NCBI RefSeq assembly: GCF_000712135.1 | Contig: NZ_JOOE01000005.1 | Span: forward strand, 53,255 to 117,254 | Reading direction: 5' to 3' | From: Sphingomonas sp. UNC305MFCol5.2 | Lineage (GTDB): Bacteria > Pseudomonadota > Alphaproteobacteria > Sphingomonadales > Sphingomonadaceae | DNA: 64,000 nt | Shown here: positions 16,563-24,641 of the stretch, in pieces | Layout: every line of letters starts with the position of its first letter | Position numbering within the stretch: position 1 is the first letter of the stretch | The notes under the pieces: model-generated | What the model was told of the DNA's origin: nothing | Database searches by the model: none | What the model saw: the letters and a program-made list of their open reading frames with translations, nothing else | Translations under genes and position numbers: made by a program

Positions 16563-16940
16563 ATGTACACGACCAATTACGGCGACACGCTGATCACGGT
16601 CTCCGCCGATTGTCCGGTGGCCGGCGGAACGACCCCCGAAAAGCCCGGCACGATCGCCGCGGTCCAGCATGCGCTGCTCGCCGCGCCCTATGCGATGACG
16701 AGCGACGACCTGCTGTACGAAGCGCATCGCGCGCGCGGCGGCGAGAAAAGCCGCGAGGACTTCTTCGCGACGCCCCAGGCGTGCCTGCGCGCTTCCCCGC
16801 TGGTCAAGCAGTTCGGCTGGGGCATCCACCACGACGCCGAGGGCCGCATCGCACTGGTTGATCCCCGGAGTGACAGCTATCGTCGGCTGCTTGCCGACGC
16901 CTCGGTCAAGAAGACGCCAGGAATGCGCAGCAAGCGATAA
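16563..16940 (+). CDS. DUF6157 family protein
   Basis: A 125-residue protein whose N-terminus MYTTNYGDTLITVSADCPV and the middle PYAMTSDDLLYE match my memory of the DUF6157 family; the function is unknown. It starts 1 nt after the DUF2332 stop codon, so the two are translationally coupled. There is no signal peptide or membrane segment, and a basic C-terminus (KKTPGMRSKR). Confidence 0.8.
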   Translation: MYTTNYGDTLITVSADCPVAGGTTPEKPGTIAAVQHALLAAPYAMTSDDLLYEAHRARGGEKSREDFFATPQACLRASPLVKQFGWGIHHDAEGRIALVDPRSDSYRRLLADASVKKTPGMRSKR

Positions 16941-16950
16941 CTACGAGCAG

Positions 16951-17091
16951 CTTGCAATGTAGGATTTCGCCTGTTTGATTGCCACGCCGGAAAATCCCCG
17001 GCCGCTCTTTGAATCGTCCAAATCCAGCGCGTAATAAAGTTGCGAGATTGCGCGTGTTTCCGTGAAGAGAGTCAATTTAGTGTCAATTTAG
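16951..17091. ncRNA. Candidate structured RNA, copy 1
   Basis: This convergent gap needs no promoter for its neighbours, yet it holds CTTGCAATGTAGGATTTCG (16951-16969), which recurs exactly at 38597-38615. Both copies then have a GC hairpin (here GCCGG-N7-CCGGC) and a second shared block CCGCTCTTTGA (here 17002-17012). On the minus strand two TTGAC -35-like elements from a GTCAATTTAG direct repeat (17071-17091) lie upstream, so a minus-strand transcript is favoured. No Rfam family is recognised. No ORF is supported. Confidence 0.45.
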
Positions 17092-17134
17092 CGCTGCCAT
17101 CGCTGGCCTCTTTGCGTAACGTTCGCAAACTTCG

Positions 17135-18085
17135 CTAGCCGCCCCGCTTCAGCAACCATTCCCGCATCGCCGTAGTCACCGCCTCGGGCTTTTCCCACGG
17201 CACGAAATGGCCGCCATCCTCGACGGGCACGATCGTCAGGTCGGGCACGAATTCGTCCAGCTCCAGTTGAGCCGGCAGCAATGCGAAATCTTTCATGCCC
17301 CAGATCACCAAGGTCGGCTGGGTGATCGGCGGGAACGGCGCGTCGAGCCAGGCCGGGCGTTCGGCGTCCTCGTCGGGCGCGGGCACGATGATCGCGGAGG
17401 CGCGGTACCAGTTGAGCATCGCGGTCATCGCGCCGGGCTGGCCCCATTCGTCCATATACGCGGCCTTGTCGTCCCCCGCGATCCCGCCGACGACGTGCTG
17501 CGCGAAGGTCGAGGCGAAGAAGCGTTCGAGCCCCGCGCCGATCAGTCCCTGGTCGATCCGCGTGTCGCGGAACCGCGTGATATATTGGCTCGCCTCGCGC
17601 TGCTGGGGGTCATCGAACAGCGATTTCTGAAAGACCTTGGGATGCGGCGCGTTGACGATGATCAGCCGCGCGATCCGCTGCGAGTGGTCGGTGGGCAGCG
17701 CCTCGCGCTGCCCAGGACGTGCCGGGGGCACGGCCGGCCGACCACTCTGCAACGCCGCCATCCACGCGATCGCCCCGCCCCAGTCATGCCCGACCAGAGT
17801 GAAGCGATCGACGCCGAGATGATCGGCGAGCGCGAGCAAGTCGCCTATGGGCTTGTCGGGCGTATAGTTCGCGACGCCCTCGGGCTTGGATGAGCGCGCG
17901 AATCCCCGCTGGTCGGGCGCGACGACATAATGGTCCTTCGCGAGTTCCGGGATCTGGTGCCGCCACGTCCGGTGCGATTCCGGAAAGCCGTGCAGCAGGA
18001 AGATCGGCGGATTGGCGGGATCGCCGGCGATGGCGACGTCGAGCTCGACCCCGGTGGGAAGTGCGATCCGCTGGAGTTCCGCCAT
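17135..18085 (-). CDS. Alpha/beta hydrolase, epoxide hydrolase-like
   Basis: A 316-residue alpha/beta hydrolase. The oxyanion motif HGFPES (32-37), the nucleophile Asp101 in VGHDWGGAIAW and the late His in DGGHFVPWEKPE are the soluble epoxide hydrolase/haloalkane dehalogenase pattern. HGFPES rather than a halide-binding Trp pair favours epoxide hydrolase. A Pro-rich insertion (about 112-135) after the nucleophile helix is unusual. It would open epoxides to diols in the cytoplasm. It stands alone, with family C repeat sequence just upstream. Confidence 0.88.
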   Translation of the reverse strand: MAELQRIALPTGVELDVAIAGDPANPPIFLLHGFPESHRTWRHQIPELAKDHYVVAPDQRGFARSSKPEGVANYTPDKPIGDLLALADHLGVDRFTLVGHDWGGAIAWMAALQSGRPAVPPARPGQREALPTDHSQRIARLIIVNAPHPKVFQKSLFDDPQQREASQYITRFRDTRIDQGLIGAGLERFFASTFAQHVVGGIAGDDKAAYMDEWGQPGAMTAMLNWYRASAIIVPAPDEDAERPAWLDAPFPPITQPTLVIWGMKDFALLPAQLELDEFVPDLTIVPVEDGGHFVPWEKPEAVTTAMREWLLKRGG

Positions 18086-18101
18086 ATTCCCTCCCTCTTG
18101 T

Positions 18102-18206
18102 TCCCCTTCCGCTTGCGGGAGGGGTTAGGGGAGGGGCTGGCCTCCCACCGACGGCTTCGTGAAAGGCTCATGCCCTCCCCCGGCCCCTCCCGCAAGCGGA
18201 AGGGGA
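18102..18206. repeat. Large inverted repeat, family C-like (ccttccgcttgcgggagggg)
   Basis: Left arm 18103-18136 pairs with the right arm at about 18174-18205 with a few mismatches; each arm contains CCCTTCCGCTTGCGGGAGGGG-type sequence. It lies upstream of the epoxide hydrolase-like gene. The core spacer differs from the other family C copies. Confidence 0.75.
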
Positions 18207-18210
18207 GCGC

Positions 18211-18381
18211 CTACGGCCGCCGCTTGCCCTTGGTGCGGCTGGTCAGATGAAACTGGGCGCACCGGTCGCAGCGATAGAGGCGAAGCTCCAGCCCCGAATG
18301 CCGGATCGCCGCGAGCGCATCGGCCCCCGAGGCATAGCGCGCCTTGCGCCGGCAGACGCTGAGCCTGGTCCTAGGGATAGC
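18211..18381 (-). CDS. Small basic Cys-containing protein, non-canonical start
   Basis: An open frame of up to 56 residues reading LSVCRRKARYASGADALA, then LELRLYRCDRCAQFHLTSR and ending TKGKRRP. The CxxC plus His and the basic tail look like a small zinc-ribbon protein, a type I recall as a conserved hypothetical in sphingomonads. In frame after the upstream TGA there is no ATG, GTG or TTG; the only candidate near the start is an ATC inside the end of the pirin gene (18376-18378). Either it uses a rare start coupled to pirin termination, or it is a remnant. Confidence 0.45.
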   Translation of the reverse strand, partial: AIPRTRLSVCRRKARYASGADALAAIRHSGLELRLYRCDRCAQFHLTSRTKGKRRP

Positions 18382-19270
18382 TCACCGTCTTCGGCACTTC
18401 GGGGATCGGGATCCATTCCTTGTCGTCGCCGGGGACCTTGGGGAAGTTGCCGGCCTGCCAGTCTTCTTTGGCTTGGTTGATCCGGTCGCGGCTCGACGAG
18501 ACGAAGTTCCACCAGACGTGGCGCGGCGTCTTGAATGCCTCGCCACCGCACAGCATCACCCGTGCGCCCTGCGCCGAGCGCAAGGTCGCGGCGATGCCGG
18601 GGCGCAGTACATAGAGCGTCATCGGTGCCAGCTGCATGCCGTCGAGGCTCGCCTCGCCCATCGACACATAGACGGCCCGCTCGTCGGCACCGGCATCGAT
18701 CGGGATGCTGCCGCCCGGCTCGAGGGCGATATCGGCATAGATCGTCCCGGCATAAGTGGTGGTCGGTGCGGCGGTGCCCCAGAGCTCGCCCATGATGATC
18801 CGGGCAGTGGCGCCGCCGGATTGCACCACCGGCAAGTCCGCCGCGGCGACATGCTCGAAGCCGGGATCGCGCTCCTCGTCGCGCTCGGGCAAAGCGAGCC
18901 AGGTCTGGATGCCCGAAAGTTCGGGGCCGATCGCGCGTTCGGCCGAGGGCGAGCGCTCCGAATGGACGATGCCGCGGCCGGCAGTCATGAGGTTCACCGC
19001 CCCGGGCTCGATTGTCGCGAAGGTGCCCAGCGAATCGCGATGATCGATCGCACCCGCATAGAGATAGGTCACCGTGGCGAGATTGATGTGCGGATGCGGG
19101 CGCACGTCGATGCCGGTGCCGACCTCGAGCTGCGCCGGGCCCATCTGGTCGAAGAAGATGAAGGGCCCGACCATCGTCCGCGGCCGCGAGGGCAAGGTGC
19201 GGTGTACCTTGAAGCCCCCCAGGTCATGGGTGGTGGGCTCGATCGTCTGGATGATGAGGTCTTCGGTCAT
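18371..19270 (-). CDS. Pirin family protein
   Basis: A 299-residue bicupin. The N-terminal cupin keeps the full metal set: His59 and His61 (RPHPHINLATVTY), His103 and Glu105 (RGIVHSERSP). Pirins bind Fe(II); bacterial members include quercetinases and regulators of metabolism, so the role here is open. The C-terminal cupin lacks the metal residues, as usual. The ATG at 19270 was chosen; the upstream extension is not pirin-like. Confidence 0.93.
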   Translation of the reverse strand: MTEDLIIQTIEPTTHDLGGFKVHRTLPSRPRTMVGPFIFFDQMGPAQLEVGTGIDVRPHPHINLATVTYLYAGAIDHRDSLGTFATIEPGAVNLMTAGRGIVHSERSPSAERAIGPELSGIQTWLALPERDEERDPGFEHVAAADLPVVQSGGATARIIMGELWGTAAPTTTYAGTIYADIALEPGGSIPIDAGADERAVYVSMGEASLDGMQLAPMTLYVLRPGIAATLRSAQGARVMLCGGEAFKTPRHVWWNFVSSSRDRINQAKEDWQAGNFPKVPGDDKEWIPIPEVPKTVSYP

Positions 19271-19349
19271 GCTGCCCTCCGTTCGGGCCTCGAAATAGCC
19301 GGTCGGCATGGGTCGGGACAGCCACAGTTTGGAAAGGGTGACTTTCCGA

Positions 19350-20051
19350 TCAGGCGGCATCGAGCTCGGGATAGTGGCGGAAGATGCCGTCGGTGTTGAA
19401 GCCGATCCGCCGGTCGCTGGCGCAATAATCGTGGATGCCGGGGAGTTGCGCGACGCGGTCGCGGATCGCGATGAGCTTGGGATACGCGCCTTCGATCGCC
19501 TTCATCCGCTTCGGGAACATGTAGTGCAGCCCCTCGATCAGCTGGAAGATCGAAGTGTCGCCGTAGCTCCAGCGGTTCCCGGTCAGCCATTCGCCCTCGA
19601 CCGAGCGTTCGAACCAGCCGAGGAACTTGGGCATGCGCTTCTCGCGAAACTCCTCGGCAAAGCGGGCGGCCTCTGGCCTCTGGTCCTCGTAATAGAGCCC
19701 GGTACCGACCGGGTGGTGCACCTGGTGCACTTCGGCGATGAAATCGGTGATGGTGAGCTGCACTTCGTGGAGCCAGCGCCGCCCGGCCTCATCCGAAGGC
19801 GCGATGCGGTGCCGCTCGCCAAGATAGAGCAGGATGTTGGCGACCTGCGCGATCACCTGCGTGCCGGTATCGAGATAGGGCGGCGCGAAGGGCGGGCGGT
19901 GCTCCCGCGCCTCCATGTCGGCGATCAGCGCATCCGAACCCCGCTCGCGGGCCATGTCGACATAAGCGATGTCGCCCGCTTCCATCGCCAGCCTGACGAA
20001 CTCGCCCCGCCCCTGGATCTCGGCCCAGTACCAGAGCTTGTACGTCGTCAT
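19350..20051 (-). CDS. Glutathione S-transferase family protein
   Basis: A 233-residue GST: N-terminal thioredoxin-like domain (YKLWYWAEIQGRGEFVRLAME) and an all-helical C-terminal domain ending with the DYCASDRRIGFNTDGIF segment. The pattern resembles sigma/alpha-type GSTs that start with a Tyr near residue 6-8. I chose the second ATG (20049-20051), 6 nt from GGGAGA; an ATG two codons upstream touches the Shine-Dalgarno. It follows bolA by 2 nt, so they are cotranscribed. Confidence 0.9.
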   Translation of the reverse strand: MTTYKLWYWAEIQGRGEFVRLAMEAGDIAYVDMARERGSDALIADMEAREHRPPFAPPYLDTGTQVIAQVANILLYLGERHRIAPSDEAGRRWLHEVQLTITDFIAEVHQVHHPVGTGLYYEDQRPEAARFAEEFREKRMPKFLGWFERSVEGEWLTGNRWSYGDTSIFQLIEGLHYMFPKRMKAIEGAYPKLIAIRDRVAQLPGIHDYCASDRRIGFNTDGIFRHYPELDAA

Positions 20052-20053
20052 GC

Positions 20054-20338
20054 TCATTCTCCCGGTGCGCGGGCCCTGATTGCAAGCGCGTGGATGCGGC
20101 CAGCGAGCAGATCGGCGAGCGCGTTGTTGATCAATCGCTGCCGCTGAACGCGCGAAAGCCCGGTAAAGGCCCCGCTCTCCACCACCACCGTCCAGTGCGA
20201 TTCGCCGGTGCCGTCGTCGCCGAGATGGCCGGCGTGATGGTGGCTGTCGTTGATCACGTCGAGCTGCGTCGGGGCGAGCGCGGCCGTGAGACGAGATGCG
20301 ATGATGTCGGCGAGTCCGCCGCTGGCAGGGTCGGTCAT
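20054..20338 (-). CDS. bolA: BolA family protein
   Basis: A 94-residue BolA/IbaG-type protein with the loop DSHHHAGH (near 32-39), VVVESGAFTGLSRVQRQRLI and the C-terminal GRIHALAIRARAP block. BolA proteins pair with monothiol glutaredoxins to bind [2Fe-2S] clusters, and some act as transcription regulators. It is divergent from the DnaJ-like gene across 36 nt, an arrangement common in alphaproteobacteria. Confidence 0.93.
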   Translation of the reverse strand: MTDPASGGLADIIASRLTAALAPTQLDVINDSHHHAGHLGDDGTGESHWTVVVESGAFTGLSRVQRQRLINNALADLLAGRIHALAIRARAPGE

Positions 20339-20374
20339 CGCGCCTATATAGTCCGTTTGTTCGAGGGAGGTAGC
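20339..20374. promoter_or_regulatory. Short divergent promoter gap bolA / DnaJ-like
   Basis: Only 36 nt separate the two divergent starts, so the promoters must overlap the gene ends. GAGGGAGG (20363-20370), 4 nt before the GTG at 20375, is a strong ribosome-binding site and decides the DnaJ-like start. Confidence 0.5.
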
Positions 20375-20992
20375 GTGGCTGACGCACAGCCGAAAAAGGA
20401 TCGACCCAATGCCCGTTTCCACGGTCGCGTGGAGGCGCAGGGGCGGCTGTGCGCCGAGCCGGGCTGTGCAGAGCCGGGCGAATTCCGCGCGCCCCCGCTC
20501 GAAGGCACCGGCCGTGCGGGCGACGGCCCGCCGCCGTTCCGCTGGCTGTGCCTCGAGCATGTCCGTGCGTTCAATTCGGGCTACAACTTCTTCAAGGGGA
20601 TGAGCCCCGACGAGATCCACGACGCGCAACGCCCCTTTGCCGGCTGGGAGCGCGAGACGCGTGCCTTCAACGCCACCGGCGGTGCCGATCGTCCGCCGCG
20701 CTGGGCCGATTTCTCCGATCCGCTGGACGCGATCGGCGCGCGCTTCCGCGAACGGATGAAGGACCGCGCCGAACGCAAGGACGGCAAGCCGCTATCGGGC
20801 AAGGACCGCGAGGCGATGCGCACCCTCGCGCTGGAGATCGACGCCGACCGGATGGCGCTCAGGAAACGCTATTCGGAGCTGGTGCGGCGCTTCCACCCCG
20901 ATCGCAACGGGGGCGACCGCGGCCATGAGGCGCAGCTGCAGGACGTCATCGCCGCCTATCAGCACCTCAGGAGCGCGCCGGCCTTCGCCTAG
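20375..20992 (+). CDS. DnaJ-domain protein
   Basis: A 205-residue protein with a C-terminal J domain (about 150-203) containing RRFHPDRNGG with the HPD tripeptide at 174-176 needed to stimulate DnaK. The N-terminal 130 residues contain four Cys (RLCAEPGC and WLCLEHV regions) and a family-typical FNSGYNFFKGMS block. It is a DnaJ-like co-chaperone found beside bolA in alphaproteobacteria. It ends in a convergent 2-3 nt overlap with the next gene. Confidence 0.9.
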   Translation: MADAQPKKDRPNARFHGRVEAQGRLCAEPGCAEPGEFRAPPLEGTGRAGDGPPPFRWLCLEHVRAFNSGYNFFKGMSPDEIHDAQRPFAGWERETRAFNATGGADRPPRWADFSDPLDAIGARFRERMKDRAERKDGKPLSGKDREAMRTLALEIDADRMALRKRYSELVRRFHPDRNGGDRGHEAQLQDVIAAYQHLRSAPAFA

Positions 20993-21648
20993 CCCTCGCG
21001 CTTCATCCGTTCCTGCCGGGCCTGTTCGCGCGCGCTCGGTTCGGACATCTGGAAGCTGCCGATCGGCACCTCGCCCGCCGGCTCGTACGTCGCCATCGCC
21101 ACGCCGGTGGTGCTCGTCTGGTGCTCGACCAGCTTGAGCGCGAAGGGCGGCGTGCCGTCCCCGAACAGCCGCTTGCCGCTGCCCAGCACCACCGGAAACG
21201 TCATCACGAACAGCCGGTCGACAAGGCCCGCCTCGAACAGCCCCGGATAGAGCGTGCTGCTGCCCTGGATCAGGATGTCCGGTCCTTCGCCCGCCTTGAT
21301 GCCGGCAACCGAGTCGATGCTGCCGACATGATGGCTGTTCTGCCACTCGAGCGGCTCGGTGCCGCGAGTCAGGACATATTTGTTGGCCTTGTCGAACGCC
21401 GGCCCGATCGGATCGTCGGGGCCGACATAGGGCCAATGCGCGGCGAAGATCTCATAGGTCTTGCGCCCGAGCAGCAAGTCGAACGGGCCGCCGAACATTG
21501 CGCCCATCGCATTGCCCATCGCCTCGTCCCAGTAGGTCGCGGACCAGCCGCCGAGCGCGAAGCCGCCCGTCCAGTCCTCGGTCGGTCCGCCCGGCGCCTG
21601 CATCACGCCGTCGAGAGACTGGAACACGCCGCCGATCAGCTTACGCAT
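20989..21648 (-). CDS. Dihydrofolate reductase family protein (RibD C-terminal domain)
   Basis: A 219-residue RibD_C/DHFR-fold protein: N-terminal MRKLIGGVFQSLDGVMQAPG, the middle LLLGRKTYEIFAAHWPY and ILIQGSSTLYPGLFEAGLVD with TFPVVLGSGKRLFGDG. Such proteins bind NADPH and reduce an unknown substrate. The start overlaps the AHSA1 gene by 8 nt. It is the distal gene of the minus-strand VOC/GST run. Confidence 0.9.
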   Translation of the reverse strand: MRKLIGGVFQSLDGVMQAPGGPTEDWTGGFALGGWSATYWDEAMGNAMGAMFGGPFDLLLGRKTYEIFAAHWPYVGPDDPIGPAFDKANKYVLTRGTEPLEWQNSHHVGSIDSVAGIKAGEGPDILIQGSSTLYPGLFEAGLVDRLFVMTFPVVLGSGKRLFGDGTPPFALKLVEHQTSTTGVAMATYEPAGEVPIGSFQMSEPSAREQARQERMKREG

Positions 21649-22117
21649 CGACGGTCTCCGCGATCCGCTTCGCCACCACCTCGAGCTGATCGGCCACGAC
21701 ACCCCAGCCCTGTTCGAAGCCCATCAATTTGTGCTGCTCATAGGTCTCGTCGGACCAGTGGCGCGCACTGCCGCGGTAGCGGGTCTTGTCGCCCTCGGGG
21801 GTGAACTCCCAGGTCCCGACCATGAACGGACCGCTCGGCACCCAGCCCTGCTTGAAGGCATCGGTGGAGACGATCCTGCGGCCCGGAATGGCCTCGAGGA
21901 TCACGCCCTCGATCACATTCTCCTCGCCATCGGGACCACGCATGATCATCGCGGTACGGCCGCCGGGGCGGAGGTCCTGCTCGATCAACTCGGTGGTCCA
22001 GGGCTTCGGACACCACCATTCCTCGAGATGGTCGGTCCAGGCCTTCCACACTGCGTCGATCGGCGCGTCGATGAGCTTCTCGACCGAAAGCTCGCGGGTT
22101 TCGTCGTTGGCGGGCAT
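21641..22117 (-). CDS. SRPBCC family protein (AHSA1-like)
   Basis: A 158-residue START/Bet v1-like hydrophobic-cavity protein: KLIDAPIDAVWKAWTDHLEEWWCPKPW at the start (AHSA1 signature), then the GGRTAMIMRGPDG turn and GWGVVADQLEVVAKRI helix. Its function is unknown; such proteins are often encoded with VOC and GST proteins as here. It lies 10 nt downstream of the GST gene. Confidence 0.9.
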   Translation of the reverse strand: MPANDETRELSVEKLIDAPIDAVWKAWTDHLEEWWCPKPWTTELIEQDLRPGGRTAMIMRGPDGEENVIEGVILEAIPGRRIVSTDAFKQGWVPSGPFMVGTWEFTPEGDKTRYRGSARHWSDETYEQHKLMGFEQGWGVVADQLEVVAKRIAETVDA

Positions 22118-22127
22118 GTCTCTCTCC

Positions 22128-22775
22128 TCAGTCTCTATCGGGCGCGCCCAACGGGAAATAGGCGCGATAGGGGCGAGCCTCGTCGACCGCGCGCACGACC
22201 GAGGGCCGGGCGAGCAATCGGGCGCGATAGGCGCGCAAATTGACCAGCGCCTCGGGGATCGGATCGACCCAGTCGGCGTAGAACAGCGCCGGCGCGGCGG
22301 CGCAGTCGGCGAGCGAAAAGACGTCCGCCGCCGCCCATTCGCGGCCCTCGAGCCACGTCTCCAGCCAGGCGTAGATCTTCTGCAACGCCGCCTTTGCCTG
22401 CTCGACCTCGATCGGGTCGTGCCGCTCCGGGCCGCGCAATGCGTCCGCCACTACCCGATTCATCTGGTTCATCACGTGATTGTCGAAGATGCGATCGAGC
22501 ATTCGCGCTTCGAGCGCCGCGTCGCCCTCGGGAAGGAAGGCGACCGCGCCGGGATGGAAACGCTGGAGGTGCTCGATGATAACGCTCGATTCCATCACCG
22601 GACGGCCAGCGTCGACGAGCAGCGGAAACTTGCCCGGCGGCCACAGCCGGGCAAGTTCGGCCGCGTTCGCCGGATCCTCGATCATCCGATACGCGAACGG
22701 CGTATCGTTCTCGTAGAGCGGGATCAGCACTTTCCAGCAATAAGACGAGAAGGGATGCGCGTAGAGTTCGAGCAT
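22128..22775 (-). CDS. Glutathione S-transferase family protein
   Basis: A 215-residue GST: the N-terminal ELYAHPFSSYCWKVLIPLYE with a possible catalytic Ser/Cys (SSYC), PPGKFPLLVDAGRPVMESSVIIEHL as the glutathione-site ESxxI block, and a helical C-domain with WAAADVFSLADCAAAPAL. It overlaps the stop of the upstream VOC gene (TGATG), indicating translational coupling. Confidence 0.9.
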   Translation of the reverse strand: MLELYAHPFSSYCWKVLIPLYENDTPFAYRMIEDPANAAELARLWPPGKFPLLVDAGRPVMESSVIIEHLQRFHPGAVAFLPEGDAALEARMLDRIFDNHVMNQMNRVVADALRGPERHDPIEVEQAKAALQKIYAWLETWLEGREWAAADVFSLADCAAAPALFYADWVDPIPEALVNLRAYRARLLARPSVVRAVDEARPYRAYFPLGAPDRD

Positions 22776-23548
22776 CAGCGCGAACCCACCACGCCGAATT
22801 TCGCGCCCTGCGGATCTTTCGCGTAGATCACGAAGTCACCGCCGGGCACTTCCATCGGCTCCTGGACGATGCTGCCGCCGGCGTCCTCGATGCGCTGCTT
22901 CGCTTCGTCGATGTCGCCGACGCGGAAGAAATAGTTCCAGCCCGGCGTCTCGCCCGGAGGCGCCTTCATCACCCCGCCGATCACGCCGCCGTCATGGCTG
23001 AGGAAGCTGTAATCGCCCATCTCGCCCATTGGCATCACGCCGTCCTTCGTCCAGCCGAACTGGTCGCCGTAGAAAGCGAGCGCAGCCTGATCGTCGCTCG
23101 TCTGGAGCTCGTTCCATTCGCCGTGCCCGGGCGCCATGCGCTTGAAGGACGTGCTACCCTCGGGGCTCGAACCCCTCATCACATAAAAGACTACACCTTG
23201 CGGATCGGCGACCATCGCCATCCGGCCCACGCCCTCCAGGGTGGTGGGCGGCATGTGGATGCTGCCGCCCGCCGCAGCGACCTTTTCGGCAGCGGCATCG
23301 ACATCGTCCACGCCGATATAGCTGAACCAGCGCGGCTCCGGCGGCGCGCCCGCAGGAGTCTTCATCATGCCGGCGACGCCCTGCCCGTCGGGCGCGAGAT
23401 AGACGTGATAGTCACCGGTTCCCTCGGCAGTGCCGCCAGGGCAGCCGCCGTCCTGCCAGCCGATCACCTTCTGGTAGAAGGCGCCCGCGGCGTCGGGATC
23501 GCCGGTGATCAGCTCATACCAGATCGGCGTTCCATGCGGATTGCTCAT
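22775..23548 (-). CDS. Two-domain VOC family protein
   Basis: A 257-residue protein made of two VOC (glyoxalase/bleomycin resistance) domains, residues 5-125 and 135-257. Each has the paired beta-alpha-beta units (GTPIWYELITGDPDAAGAFY; GEWNELQTSDDQAALAFY) and an AxGG-x-I then DPQG end. Metal residues appear partly conserved. Such duplicated proteins are common in sphingomonads with unknown substrates. It is in the detoxification-like run. Confidence 0.9.
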   Translation of the reverse strand: MSNPHGTPIWYELITGDPDAAGAFYQKVIGWQDGGCPGGTAEGTGDYHVYLAPDGQGVAGMMKTPAGAPPEPRWFSYIGVDDVDAAAEKVAAAGGSIHMPPTTLEGVGRMAMVADPQGVVFYVMRGSSPEGSTSFKRMAPGHGEWNELQTSDDQAALAFYGDQFGWTKDGVMPMGEMGDYSFLSHDGGVIGGVMKAPPGETPGWNYFFRVGDIDEAKQRIEDAGGSIVQEPMEVPGGDFVIYAKDPQGAKFGVVGSR

Positions 23549-23577
23549 GATGAATCTCCTTCGGGTGCGTCGATTGC

Positions 23578-23940
23578 TCAGTCCTGGCCTTCGTCGACGA
23601 TCGGCTCGAATCCGCCCCAGAACATGCGCTTGCCGTCGAAGGGCATGCTCTCCATGTCCGGCTTCATCCGCTCGTCGGCCATCACCTTTTCCCAGCCGGC
23701 GTCACGCGCCTCTTTCGAAGGCCAGATGATCCACGAGAAGACGACATTCTCGCCCTCTTCGGCCTTCACGGCCATGTAGAAGTCGGTGGTCGTCCCGCGC
23801 GGCAGATCGTTGCCCCAGGCTTCCATCACGCGGGTGGCGCCGTATTCCTGAAAGACCTTCGAGGCCTTGGCCGCCATCGCACGATATGCTTCCTTCTTGC
23901 CTTCGGGTACGGGCAGGACAAATCCGTCTAGATAGGACAT
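23578..23940 (-). CDS. DUF1428 family protein
   Basis: A 120-residue protein with the DUF1428 pattern: start MSYLDGFVLPVPEGKKEAY, middle RVMEAWGNDLPRGTTTDF, then VVFSWIIWPSKEARDAG and the end PFDGKRMFWGGFEPIVD. It has a dimeric alpha/beta-barrel (ferredoxin-like) fold; the biochemical role is unknown. It is regularly found next to VOC and AHSA1 genes. Confidence 0.92.
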   Translation of the reverse strand: MSYLDGFVLPVPEGKKEAYRAMAAKASKVFQEYGATRVMEAWGNDLPRGTTTDFYMAVKAEEGENVVFSWIIWPSKEARDAGWEKVMADERMKPDMESMPFDGKRMFWGGFEPIVDEGQD

Positions 23941-23968
23941 CGTCTCTCTCCTCTTTTGTGCGTGGCGC

Positions 23969-24631
23969 TCAGGCGGCCACAGGCTCCGGTTCTTCGAAAT
24001 CGGCGAACTGCGCCGCCAATGCGCGCTGGAAGGCTGGGCGCGCCTCGCCGCGCGCCTGATAAGCGGCGAGCGTCGGGAATTGCTCGACCAGCCCGGTGCC
24101 GCGCAGGATACGCAGCACGGTCACCATCATCAGGTCGCCCGCAGTGAAGCGCTCCTCGAGCCATTCCCGATTCCCCAGATGATCGGCGAGCCGCTGGAGC
24201 CGGCCCTGGACCATCTTGACCACCTCGGGCCGCCGCATTTTAGCCCAGTCCTCGCCGGCGCTGAACAAGTCGATCGCGGACAGCTGCTGGACATGGGGCT
24301 CGATGCTGTTGAGCGCCGCGATCACCCAGGCGGTGGCGCGGGCACGGGCGGCCGGATCGGACGGCAGCAGCGCCTCGCTCGACTGGCCGATATGGAGCAC
24401 GATCGCACCCGATTCGAACAGGCTGACATGTTCGTCGCGGTAGCTCGGCACCTGGCCGAAGGGCTGTTCGACGAAATAGTCCGCCGGACGTTCGCCCCGG
24501 GGATCGAGCTTGCGCACTGCATAGCCTTTCCCCGCTTCCTCCAGCGCCCAGCGGACGCGGAGGTCGCGGACGAGGCCGCGGGCGAAATCGGGCACCCAGC
24601 AAAAGGCGCTGATGGTTGGTTGGCCGGTCAT
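23969..24631 (-). CDS. Glutathione S-transferase family protein
   Basis: A 220-residue GST: thioredoxin-like N-domain with CWVPDFARGLVRDLRVRW, then QPFGQVPSYRDEHVSLFESGAIVLHI (cis-Pro and the ES pair of the G-site), and a helical C-domain with LEERFTAGDLMMVTVLRIL. It is the third GST in this window. The substrate is unknown. Confidence 0.9.
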   Translation of the reverse strand: MTGQPTISAFCWVPDFARGLVRDLRVRWALEEAGKGYAVRKLDPRGERPADYFVEQPFGQVPSYRDEHVSLFESGAIVLHIGQSSEALLPSDPAARARATAWVIAALNSIEPHVQQLSAIDLFSAGEDWAKMRRPEVVKMVQGRLQRLADHLGNREWLEERFTAGDLMMVTVLRILRGTGLVEQFPTLAAYQARGEARPAFQRALAAQFADFEEPEPVAA

Positions 24632-24641
24632 GTTTCCCTCC

